From: Pantoea cypripedii
GTDB lineage: Bacteria; Pseudomonadota; Gammaproteobacteria; Enterobacterales; Enterobacteriaceae
Length of the DNA stretch: 64,000 nucleotides
Direction: 5' to 3'
NCBI RefSeq assembly: GCF_011395035.1
Contig: NZ_CP024770.1
Span: 739,047-803,046, forward strand
Shown: positions 34,481 through 42,538 of the stretch, piece after piece
Position numbering within the stretch: position 1 is the first letter of the stretch
Layout of the letters: the number at the start of each line of letters is the position of its first letter
The notes under the pieces: model-generated
What the model was told of the DNA's origin: nothing
The model's input: the letters and a program-made list of their open reading frames with translations, nothing else
The model's database searches: none
Position numbers and translations under genes: made by a program

Positions 34481-35623
34481 GCATACGACAGGAAACCTTT
34501 CTATATTTCCCTGCTCATTCAGTAAGTTATGAATGAGCAGTTTCCTGTTGAACATCCTCCGTTCCCTCTTATCAGGCACGCCAGTCTGGATTTACCGCTC
34601 ACGGGCACGCATCTCAGCATACGACCGATAACCTTTTACCTTGTTGCACATCTGAAAGCATACGACTGATAACTTTTGAAGATTAATATAGTCTTCAACA
34701 GCATACCTGCATACGGCCGATAACCTTTGGTTTATGACGAACGACGGGCGACCGATTTTCTATACTAACTATATGATAAAGTTGTGTTTTTATGTCTATG
34801 GGACAACAAGCATAGTCATTCTCAGTCGTACCTCTTTCGGGGATATTGGGCATATGGCAGATAACCTTCATGCATACGACTGCAAACCTTTCCTGATCTT
34901 TATTCCTTAAAACAGCAGATTACCTCTCTCAGGGGATATCCGGTATTGAGCATACGACCGGAAACCATTGCATACGACCGATAACCTTTTCGCTTGAGTG
35001 AAAACCTTCTCTGCTCGCGGAGTGCTCATTCGTCTGACGATCAACGGATCCTGAGCATGTTCTGGCATATGACGGATAACCTTTTGCATACGACTGATAA
35101 CCTAATCAGATCACAATTTGTTCGTTGTGTGAATTTCCAGCGCCCGTATTTACTGGCCATGTGGGCATACGACAGATAACTTTTGGCATATGACTGGAAA
35201 CCTTAGAAGTTAGAAAATTATTACGCTATTGATAAATAACAGAAAGATAACCAGCATACGACCGATAACTTTTTTCGGAGGAGATGGCTTGCTGGCTGCC
35301 TGTCAGGCTTTTCGGGAGAGTGGGGGAGTTTGGCTTGCCATAAAAGTGTTCCGGGGTGAGGAGGCAGCATACGACGGCAAACCTTTTATCCATCTTCTTG
35401 TTTTGAAGAGCCAAAACAGTGGCAGGATCCTTAATGTGATCCTGTCACGTCACAATACAAGCATATGAGCGATAACTTTTTCAGGTTAACAATAATGTTT
35501 GTAAGTGCTCACATTTAATTTATGTATATGAATATTATGTAGTTATAAAGTGGAAAGAGAAAGAACAGTTGATGACCGCAACGTTTATTCTGAATAACGC
35601 TCGCATACGACAGGTAACCTTTG
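34481..35623 (+). repeat. Downstream iteron field, 16 copies (incompatibility region)
   Basis: Sixteen copies of a 20-21 base iteron, consensus GCATACGACCGATAACCTTT, all in plus orientation, start at 34481, 34617, 34658, 34709, 34850, 34872, 34950, 34970, 35065, 35086, 35165, 35186, 35254, 35367, 35461 and 35603. Several are paired at 20-22 base spacing. Variation is mostly at the ACC/ACT/ACA/ACG triplet. This is the second, reversed iteron set of RepFIB-type plasmids, expected to titrate RepA and define incompatibility. The 1.4 kb between repA and parA holds nothing else convincing. Confidence 0.9.
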
Positions 35624-35778
35624 CAGCAAAAAACGACAATCCTGTGTCGTGATCACAGCTGGGTCATTTAACCCATGCGGTTCTTTGAATGCACCGCGCT
35701 GATTGCCGTAAGATATTTGTCCAGGATGTGTTCAGGTTGCTTGTGCGCGTACAACTTTTCTCTGAAAAACGAAAAATC

Positions 35779-35821
35779 TTGCACGTAGCAAAATGCCATG
35801 TACACTTAGGGAAAATTTTGC
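35779..35821 (+). promoter_or_regulatory. parAB promoter with flanking inverted repeat
   Basis: TTGCAC (35779-35784) and TACACT (35801-35806) are 16 bases apart, directly upstream of parA. The inverted repeat GCAAAAT (35788-35794) and ATTTTGC (35815-35821) spans the -10 element and likely transcription start, a good candidate for the ParA operator since ParA proteins with an N-terminal HTH repress their own operon. Confidence 0.6.
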
Positions 35822-35836
35822 CAATGGAGTAAGGGT

Positions 35837-37045
35837 ATGAAAAGTAACTACGGTGGCGTGGACGAAACTGCCCGCAGAGCAAATGCAATGCTGCGCAGTA
35901 TGAGTGACGACATAGTTGATAAGCGTCATGAGTTCGGCCTCGATCGTTACTATCAGACCTTTACCCGCAACTCCGTGGCGAACATGCCGAAGCTCAGCCG
36001 CCGCGCTGTAGAGCAGGCGATTGATGAGATGGAAGCGGCTGGCCACGAGTTTGGCAAAAAGGATGCCGGTAACGCTAAACATTACGCGCTGACTGTTCAG
36101 GATGTTGTTGATATCTATGCACATCGTAAGGTGCCTAAATATCGCGATATTCATGAGGGGAAAGGCCCTTTTGTGATTTTCGTGGTGAACCTGAAGGGTG
36201 GGGTGTCGAAGACCGTCAGTACGGTAACCCTGGCCCATGGGCTGCGCGTACACCCGGATCTGTTGCAGTATGATCTGCGTAACCTTGTCATCGATCTCGA
36301 CCCGCAGGCTTCCAGTACTATGTTCCTGAACCATACCAACAGTATCGGTTCCATCATGGAAACGGCTGCTCAGGCCATGCTGAACGATCTTGATGCCGAG
36401 CAGCTGCATCGTGACATCATTCAGCCGACCATCATTCCCGGTGTCGATATCATCCCTGCCTCCATCGACGATGGCTTTGTCGCCAGCCAGTGGAATGACT
36501 TAGTGCGTGAACACTTACCTGGTGTTCTGCCTTCAGAGGTGCTGCGCCGCAATATCATTGACCGTGTGGGTAATGATTACGACTTTATCTTCGTTGATAC
36601 CGGGCCGCATTTAGATGCTTTCATGCTTAACGCTATCGCGGCGAGTGATCTGCTTTTAACGCCAACGCCGCCTGCGCAGGTGGATTTCCATTCAACACTC
36701 AAATACCTGACCCGTCTCCCTGAAATGCTTGAGCAGCTGGAAGAGGAGGGGATCAATCCGCGCATTAAGGGCAACATTGGTTTCATGTCAAAAATGACCA
36801 CCAAGCGTGATCATGAAATGACTCACGGCCTCGCCCGGGATGTGTTTACCTCTTACATACTTGATGCAGCATTACCGCGTCTTGACGGTTTCGAGCGTTG
36901 TGGCGAGACCTTTGACACGATAGTAAGTGCTGACCCACAATCTTATCCGGGCAGTGCCGAAGCACTTAAGAATGCCAAGCGAGAGGCGGAGAGATTTACC
37001 CAGGCGGTGTTTAAAAGGATCGAATTTGTGAGGGGAATTAAATGA
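35837..37045 (+). CDS. parA: Plasmid partition ATPase ParA
   Basis: A 402-residue type Ia ParA. The N-terminal 100 residues hold a DNA-binding region (PKLSRRAVEQAIDEMEAAG), as in P1 ParA and SopA. The deviant Walker A motif is LKGGVSKTVST near residue 118, followed by VIDLDPQASST (Walker A') and later FIFVDTGPH (Walker B). It drives plasmid segregation by forming nucleoid-bound ATP complexes that interact with ParB, and represses its own promoter. Its stop overlaps the parB start by 4 bases. RBS GGAGTAAGGG precedes the ATG. Confidence 0.93.
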   Translation: MKSNYGGVDETARRANAMLRSMSDDIVDKRHEFGLDRYYQTFTRNSVANMPKLSRRAVEQAIDEMEAAGHEFGKKDAGNAKHYALTVQDVVDIYAHRKVPKYRDIHEGKGPFVIFVVNLKGGVSKTVSTVTLAHGLRVHPDLLQYDLRNLVIDLDPQASSTMFLNHTNSIGSIMETAAQAMLNDLDAEQLHRDIIQPTIIPGVDIIPASIDDGFVASQWNDLVREHLPGVLPSEVLRRNIIDRVGNDYDFIFVDTGPHLDAFMLNAIAASDLLLTPTPPAQVDFHSTLKYLTRLPEMLEQLEEEGINPRIKGNIGFMSKMTTKRDHEMTHGLARDVFTSYILDAALPRLDGFERCGETFDTIVSADPQSYPGSAEALKNAKREAERFTQAVFKRIEFVRGIK

Positions 37046-38019
37046 CCAAAGTCATGAAGAAAATGGGCCGTACATTAGGGAACTCAAACTTCTCTAAGAT
37101 GCTGAGTGAAAACGAAGGTGCTCGTGTATTCGTACTCAAGTCTGGAAAAGAAGCCCGGTTTGTACTCACAAAAGTGCTGCACGATGACATTGAGACGCAG
37201 ACTTATATCGATTCTTCGGTTAACGGACGCGATCAGTCACTGCTGACTGAGGAGTCGGTGGCTGATATCTCCCGAACGATTACGTTGCAACAATTCTTCC
37301 CTGCAATCGGCAGGGAAGTGGATGACCGTATCGAAATCCTGGATGGCTCGCGCCGTCGTGCGGCCTGTATCTATAACGGCACCCCCTTTGAAGTGCTGGT
37401 GACCAAAGATGAGCTGGATCTCGCCGATGCCCGTCAGCTGGCAGTTGATATCCAGACCGCAAAAGAACATACCTTACGTGAGCTGGGCAAGCGTCTGGAA
37501 CTGATGTATCCCAGTGATATGAGCCAGACGGAGATTGCGAAAGCAGAAGCCCTGTCACCCGCGAAAATCACGCGTGCACTTCAGGCGGCATCTGTGCCTG
37601 ATGAGATGATCAGCGTTTTTCCTTCTCTCAGTGAGCTTGCCATCGTCGATTATCAGTTCCTGCTCGATGTCGCCGACAAAGCGAAAGCCAAAAAAATTGA
37701 TATCAGCGATATCGTTGCGGGTGTGCGTGAGCGTATCGAAAAGCATGATGATATTGATATCGATGACCCTGTCACAAAAGCCAAAATCATTGGGTTCTTC
37801 CGGGCGGAAAGCAACAGACTCAAAACGCCAAAACCGGGCAAAAAACCTGTAGCAGAACATCTGGTGGTTTTTAAGGACAAAAAACAATTTGCCCGTAAAA
37901 AGATTGATACCGAAAAACGCCTGGTCACCTATGAGTTCTCCCGTATCTCCTCTGAGGTGCAGGCAGAAATCGACGCAGCGGTCAGAGCTGTGATGAAAAG
38001 AATCGCCGCAGAAGAGTAA
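37042..38019 (+). CDS. parB: Plasmid partition protein ParB
   Basis: A 325-residue ParB. The N-terminal ParB/sulfiredoxin-like CTPase region includes FFPAIGREVDDRIEILDG and GSRRRAACIYNG, and the KorB-like HTH is MSQTEIAKAEALSPAKIT around residues 155-172. The C-terminal part, with many lysines, should dimerise and bind DNA. It loads at a parS centromere and stimulates ParA. Translation is coupled to parA (ATGA overlap). A perfect-arm dyad just downstream, 38051-38082, is the first place to look for parS. Confidence 0.92.
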   Translation: MTKVMKKMGRTLGNSNFSKMLSENEGARVFVLKSGKEARFVLTKVLHDDIETQTYIDSSVNGRDQSLLTEESVADISRTITLQQFFPAIGREVDDRIEILDGSRRRAACIYNGTPFEVLVTKDELDLADARQLAVDIQTAKEHTLRELGKRLELMYPSDMSQTEIAKAEALSPAKITRALQAASVPDEMISVFPSLSELAIVDYQFLLDVADKAKAKKIDISDIVAGVRERIEKHDDIDIDDPVTKAKIIGFFRAESNRLKTPKPGKKPVAEHLVVFKDKKQFARKKIDTEKRLVTYEFSRISSEVQAEIDAAVRAVMKRIAAEE

Positions 38020-38050
38020 ACCGGGAAAATCGCGTCCTGACTTCTCTTTA

Positions 38051-38082
38051 CCGCCTGAGGCAATGCAGGTGCCGTCAGGCGG
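38051..38082. repeat. Dyad downstream of parB, candidate parS or terminator
   Basis: Outer arms CCGCCTGA (38051-38058) and TCAGGCGG (38075-38082) with inner arms GGCA (38059-38062) and TGCC (38070-38073). There is no T tract after it, which argues against a simple terminator and leaves a ParB-binding site possible. P1-family parS lies at this place, downstream of parB. Confidence 0.45.
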
Positions 38083-38154
38083 GATGCCAGCGGACATAAA
38101 TGTGGATTTCATCACGCAATATGCTGTTAAGCACCGCGGGAATAGATACTAAAT

Positions 38155-38176
38155 AAGCCAGAGTTTACTCTGGCTT
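38155..38176. terminator. Bidirectional terminator
   Basis: Arms AAGCCAGAG (38155-38163) and CTCTGGCTT (38168-38176) with a TTTA loop, flanked by AT-rich sequence on both sides. It lies between parB and the convergent binding-protein gene. Confidence 0.75.
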
Positions 38177-38209
38177 TATAATTTAAGTGTGCAGATTTTA
38201 GCCTTTCGA

Positions 38210-38980
38210 TTAGTTTACAGCAAAGCTAAAGTATTTTTTGGAGAGGTTAGCAATCTCACCACTTTTCTTCATTTCAGTAATCGCAGTGTTAAACATTTCA
38301 GTATGCGCGTCATCTCCTTTACGAAATGCAATGCCAACTCCTTTGCCAAAATACTGCGTGTCGTTAACGGTTGGCTGTGATATCGCAAATCCTTTTCCCT
38401 GCGGGAGTTTCAAGAAGCCTTCAGATGCTGTTGCCGCGTTAGTTAAGGTCCCATCCAGTCTGCCATTACTGAGATCCTGATAAACATGATCCTGGCTCTC
38501 ATAGGAAATAACATTGACCCCCTTAGGTTGCATGACTTTACGTGCATATGACTCTTGTGTCGTACCTTGTGTTACACCGATATTGGTGCCAGAAGGCAAT
38601 GATCCTAAAGCGAGATGGCTTCCGGATTTGACGACCAATGCAGTAGGCACATCATAGACAGGAACTGTAAAATCAACCTGTTTGCTGCGCTCTTCAGTAA
38701 TGGACATCGCCGACAGGATAGCGTCAATTTTACGTGCTCTTAGGGCGGCAATAGAACTGTCAAAATCGACTTCTTTCCAGACGCAGTTAAGTTTAAGTTT
38801 TTGGCATAAGGCATTGCCTAACGCATAATCGAAACCGGCATAACTTCCATCAGCGTTCTTATATTCAAAAGGTGTATATGTCGGATCGAAACCAATGACT
38901 AACTCATCTTTCGCCATTGCACTTGCCATCACTCCGCACGAAAGTAATGCAGAAAATACTTTTACAATAAATTTATTCAT
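38210..38980 (-). CDS. Amino-acid-type periplasmic binding protein (HisJ/ArgT type)
   Basis: A 256-residue family 3 binding protein with a Sec signal (cut near AMA-KDE). The mature start LVIGFDPTYTPFEYKN and the segment AALRARKIDAILSAMSITEERSKQVDF are typical of lysine/arginine/ornithine and histidine receptors. No permease or ATPase genes adjoin it, so it must use another transporter or act as an orphan receptor. It lies 33 bases after the dioxygenase gene on the same strand, so the two probably form an operon. Confidence 0.88.
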   Translation of the reverse strand: MNKFIVKVFSALLSCGVMASAMAKDELVIGFDPTYTPFEYKNADGSYAGFDYALGNALCQKLKLNCVWKEVDFDSSIAALRARKIDAILSAMSITEERSKQVDFTVPVYDVPTALVVKSGSHLALGSLPSGTNIGVTQGTTQESYARKVMQPKGVNVISYESQDHVYQDLSNGRLDGTLTNAATASEGFLKLPQGKGFAISQPTVNDTQYFGKGVGIAFRKGDDAHTEMFNTAITEMKKSGEIANLSKKYFSFAVN

Positions 38981-39013
38981 ATGCTTACATTCACCCGCTG
39001 GTAATATTTGTAT

Positions 39014-39817
39014 TTAAAGAATGGGAAAAATTTCATGATTCATTGGTGAACCCGCTGGGATGGTGTCTTTTATAGCCGGAAACTCTGGTGAAGTTCTCCA
39101 TGGACGAGGTGCATGAGTAATATCATCCCCCATAAAACGCAGTGAAAATGCTCTGCGGCGTGATTTTCCGGATACTCCACCGGCAGCATGCAGTGTCAGC
39201 ATATGGAAAAACAAAGCATCACCGGGTTCCAGTTCCCAGCCTAAGATTGGCCATTTTGAGCGATCGGCTTCGATATCAGGGAGATCTGCAAGACTCCCTT
39301 CGGGAAACCAGCTGGCATGATTATCTTTGAAGGTTCTGGGCATTAACCAGGGACCTTTATGGGAACCAGCGATAAATTCCAGCGTTGATTCCCGCGGTAC
39401 CGGATCGACCGGTAACCACATGCTACAGTTCATTGCACCTTCAATATTGTAATACGGCTGGTCCTGATGCCATGGGGTCTTTTGTACTGTACCCGGTTCC
39501 TTTACCAGCAGATGGTCATGATAAAGCCTGACCTCATTCCCGCCCATAAGTTGAGCAGCAACCTTCCCTACGCGGGTAGAAAAAATAAAATCCCGGTATT
39601 GCTGAATTGAATTCCAGTTACAGAAATCTTCGAAGAACCAGCCTGGATCGTTCTCATTGCTGGCAACTTTGGCTCTCTCACTGGGGTTTCTGAGATTTTC
39701 TTCTATTCCCGCTTCCAGCAGTGCTAACTCTTCTTTAGAGAAGAGATTGCGAATGCAGACGGCACCATTTTCCTGGAAAAATTGAATGTCCTCTTGAGAA
39801 ACCACCTTGTGTTCCAT
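39014..39817 (-). CDS. Phytanoyl-CoA dioxygenase (PhyH)-family oxygenase
   Basis: A 267-residue iron/2-oxoglutarate dioxygenase. The metal-binding facial triad is visible as TPWHQDQPYY (H-x-D) and the distal histidine in LHAAGG, with an arginine-rich RRRAFSLRF behind it to hold 2-oxoglutarate. Family members hydroxylate phytanoyl-CoA, ectoine, and various amino-acid-like or antibiotic substrates. It is first in an operon with the HisJ-type receptor and divergent from an M20 amidohydrolase gene, so a basic amino acid derivative is a possible substrate. The 270-base gap to that gene should hold both promoters. Confidence 0.85.
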   Translation of the reverse strand: MEHKVVSQEDIQFFQENGAVCIRNLFSKEELALLEAGIEENLRNPSERAKVASNENDPGWFFEDFCNWNSIQQYRDFIFSTRVGKVAAQLMGGNEVRLYHDHLLVKEPGTVQKTPWHQDQPYYNIEGAMNCSMWLPVDPVPRESTLEFIAGSHKGPWLMPRTFKDNHASWFPEGSLADLPDIEADRSKWPILGWELEPGDALFFHMLTLHAAGGVSGKSRRRAFSLRFMGDDITHAPRPWRTSPEFPAIKDTIPAGSPMNHEIFPIL

Positions 39818-40087
39818 TTTTGTCCCCGTAAAATTTCATTAACGCATCGTGTTTGTACATGTATATACAATTGCATGAATCATGCCATCTTTTTAACACG
39901 GCCAATCCCACGTATATATGGACTCTTTGAACTTAGCATTGCGCAAATGCACGATATTTGTGCAGCCAGAGTTTCATGGAAAAGCAACTGGCGCCAGGAA
40001 GATCCATAACCATTTCATATCATGGGTTTACTGAGTGATTAAATTAAAGTGTTTATTCTGCATTGAATTTAATATTCGGCTAAAGAG

Positions 40088-41230
40088 ATGAGTAACAACT
40101 TGAACCTTCAGGAAATAATTAACATTCGCCGTGAACTTCATGCTAATCCTGAGCTGGGGTACCATGAATATAATACTGCAAAGTTGATAGCCAGTTATCT
40201 TACGGGTTGGGGCATCGCAGTTGAGACAGGGATTGCAGAAACCGGCGTGGTTGGCATCCTCAGTAGGGGAACATCTGACCGTATGATTGGACTCAGAGCC
40301 GATATAGATGCGCTTCCCATGCAGGATAAAGGTACTCAGCCGTGGAAAAGTAAGAATCCAGGGGTTGCGCATGCCTGTGGTCATGATGGGCACACTGCCA
40401 TTCTGCTGGGAGTGGCAAGAGAACTTGCTAAAAATGTCGATTTTGATGGCAAGGTCTGCTTTATTTTTCAGCCCGCTGAAGAGGGACTTGCCGGCGCAAA
40501 AAGAATGATTAATGAAGGTTTGTTTCAGCGCTATCCTTGTGATGCCGTCTATGCATTACATAACTGGCCTGAATTAAATTCTGGTAGTTTAATGACATGT
40601 CCCGGTCCCATCATGGCAGCAGGTGATATATTTGAAATTGAGCTTTATGGTGATGGTGGCCATGCGGCCCAGCCTCATCTGACCCAGGATGTCACTCTGG
40701 CGATGAGCGAAATGGTTATCATGTTGAACACCATAACTTCCCGCGCACTTCATCCTTGTGAGCCAGCGGTGATTACGGTAACGAAAGTCGAATGTGGAAC
40801 CTCCCATAATATGATTCCGTCTCACGCTAAAATCACCGGGACTGCCCGCATGTTCTCCCGGTCAGCACAGGATCTCATTGAAGAAAAGATACATCGTCAT
40901 ATTATGAACATCGCCGAAGTGCATGGCATAAAGGCATCGTTTAATTACATTCGCTGTTATCCGGCAACCATCAATCATCTCAGGGAAGCAAAATTAGCAC
41001 TACAGGCAGCAGAAAGTGCGGATTTATCTTCCTCTGAATGCAGCTATCCTGCTCTGACATCTGAGGATTTTTGTTATATGTTAGAATCGAAACCAGGGGC
41101 CTATGTCTGGCTGGGTTCCGCTCCTTCTTTTCCATTACATAATCCCGCTTTCGACTTTAATGATGATGTGATCGGGCATGGGATTAACTGGTTTTTGAAT
41201 GTGGTGTCTCATGAATTTTCAGCGATGTAG
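40088..41230 (+). CDS. M20 amidohydrolase (hippurate/IAA-amino acid hydrolase type)
   Basis: A 380-residue M20D metallopeptidase. Metal ligands and neighbours are seen in GLRADIDALPM near residue 75, HACGHDGHTAILLG near 97, FQPAEEGLAGA near 130 and ALHNWPELNSG near 157. Enzymes of this type release amino acids from acyl conjugates such as hippurate or plant auxin conjugates. It contains no signal peptide. Given the divergent receptor and dioxygenase genes, it may split an imported N-acyl amino acid; an auxin-conjugate role would fit a plant associate but is not shown. Confidence 0.88.
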   Translation: MSNNLNLQEIINIRRELHANPELGYHEYNTAKLIASYLTGWGIAVETGIAETGVVGILSRGTSDRMIGLRADIDALPMQDKGTQPWKSKNPGVAHACGHDGHTAILLGVARELAKNVDFDGKVCFIFQPAEEGLAGAKRMINEGLFQRYPCDAVYALHNWPELNSGSLMTCPGPIMAAGDIFEIELYGDGGHAAQPHLTQDVTLAMSEMVIMLNTITSRALHPCEPAVITVTKVECGTSHNMIPSHAKITGTARMFSRSAQDLIEEKIHRHIMNIAEVHGIKASFNYIRCYPATINHLREAKLALQAAESADLSSSECSYPALTSEDFCYMLESKPGAYVWLGSAPSFPLHNPAFDFNDDVIGHGINWFLNVVSHEFSAM

Positions 41231-41298
41231 ATATTTATTTTTATATAGACAAAATACAACCTGTTTATTATCGTGTAAATAAATGGCATTGGAAATGA

Positions 41299-41319
41299 GA
41301 GGCGATAAAATATCGCCTC
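41299..41319. terminator. Bidirectional terminator
   Basis: Arms GAGGCGATA (41299-41307) and TATCGCCTC (41311-41319) with an AAA loop, between the convergent amidohydrolase and carbonic anhydrase genes. Confidence 0.7.
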
Positions 41320-41388
41320 ATTCTTAATATGAAAAAGAGCATCATCTTTGAATGGATCTTATAAGTGTATTTCATGTTCTCTTGTTTT

Positions 41389-42132
41389 TTATGCTTCGAA
41401 AAAATCAACCTTCCCGCCGACGAGATTATACATACTTCCAACAATTTTTATTTTCTTCTCATCCTCCAGTTGTTTTAATACAGGACTATTTTTCCGGATG
41501 TTATCTATGGTCATTTCGACATTCTTCCTGGCCACTGCATCAACAAAGTCATAATTGCTGCCTTTGCGTTCGCCACTGTATTCTGTTTTTCCAATCGCAG
41601 GTTTAATTTCATCCAGCAGTCCCGTCAGGTTGCCTAATTCAGCATTATCAATGGCCCCCCGCACTGCTCCACATCGAGTGTGCCCCATAACCAAAACCAC
41701 TTTTGCGCCAGCAACAGCGCAGGCAAACTCCATGCTACCCAGCATGTCACGGTTACTGATATTCCCTGCTACGCGGGAATTAAATGTTTCACCGATCCCT
41801 GCATCCAGTACAATTTCCGCCGGTGCTCGCGAGTCAATACAGCTCAGGATCACTGCGGCTGGATATTGCCCCGAAATACTGCTTCGCTTTTGTGCAAGAT
41901 AATCATGTTTTAACGGTCGATTTTCCCGGAAGCGCAGATTACCCTGTTTAAAATGTTCAATCACGGCCTCTGGCGTCATACTATCACGTTGTTCTTTGCT
42001 CAGTGATGCAGCAAAAGAAATAGATGGTACTAATAAGGTTGTCAGCCCTGTTACAGAAAGCGCTGAAATAGCCAATGTTTGTTTGAGAATGGTGCGGCGA
42101 GAAGGTAATGTTGGTTGATGTTGTTTCATCAT
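41389..42132 (-). CDS. Tat-exported beta-class carbonic anhydrase
   Basis: A 247-residue beta carbonic anhydrase with a twin-arginine signal (PSRRTILKQTL, then a hydrophobic stretch ending near SFAAS). Zinc ligands are in CIDSRAP (Cys-x-Asp-x-Arg) and HTRCGAV (His-x-x-Cys). It interconverts carbon dioxide and bicarbonate, here in the periplasm, where folded export with zinc loaded explains the Tat route. AGGAG precedes the start. It is a single-gene unit; nothing nearby suggests a particular partner. Confidence 0.9.
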   Translation of the reverse strand: MMKQHQPTLPSRRTILKQTLAISALSVTGLTTLLVPSISFAASLSKEQRDSMTPEAVIEHFKQGNLRFRENRPLKHDYLAQKRSSISGQYPAAVILSCIDSRAPAEIVLDAGIGETFNSRVAGNISNRDMLGSMEFACAVAGAKVVLVMGHTRCGAVRGAIDNAELGNLTGLLDEIKPAIGKTEYSGERKGSNYDFVDAVARKNVEMTIDNIRKNSPVLKQLEDEKKIKIVGSMYNLVGGKVDFFEA

Positions 42133-42379
42133 ACTCTCCTGTCTGAAGGAAAAGCTGAAATGATGCGGTAATATTCAGGTATAAGTTAATGAAACAAAAA
42201 ATTCCAATAAATTATATTTTTTAAATCGAAGAAATTCCCGTTCCTCGGGTTACCCATAAATCGAAGTCCGCAATGCGGTGGTGAATCTCTGGGGTGAGTG
42301 GAAAAGGACCTTTCACAACGGAAGCGTCATTATTCTGCAAATGCATCAGCGCCGTGTTCAACCCATTGAACAAGACGGG
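42133..42379. other. Intergenic region between carbonic anhydrase and the repeat ladder
   Basis: Holds the promoter region of the minus-strand carbonic anhydrase (AT-rich 42180-42230). I see no gene in it. Confidence 0.4.
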
Positions 42380-42491
42380 TTGTAAATTTCCTGGCATGGG
42401 CCGTAAAAAGTGTATTTGGGCCGAAAACCTTCTTTTCGGTCCGTAAAATGCATGCGTGGACCGTAAATCTCGTCTAAAATGGGCCGTAAAC
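42380..42491 (+). repeat. Ladder of GGNCCGTAAA repeats at 20-base spacing
   Basis: The core CCGTAAA, mostly preceded by GGG, GGT or GGA, starts at 42401, 42421 (CCGAAAA), 42441, 42461 and 42484, with a degenerate copy (TTGTAAA) near 42380. The first four are exactly 20 bases apart, about two turns of DNA, so proteins bound to them would line up on one face. The ladder ends 47 bases before the HTH-Fic gene, making it a likely operator array for that protein's HTH domain. Confidence 0.75.
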
Positions 42492-42538
42492 TACCCTGTC
42501 AGGAAAACAAGGCATAAACTGCACCCTTTGGAGAGGTA

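Noticed and set aside
35229..35468. Reading frames inside the iteron field
   Set aside because: They are built from iteron sequence and stop where the repeats change; no RBS or homology.
34481..35623. Field of about 20-base repeats that could be mistaken for a CRISPR array
   Set aside because: Spacing is irregular (20 to about 140 bases), the repeats vary, no cas gene is present, and the same unit lies reversed upstream of repA, so these are iterons.
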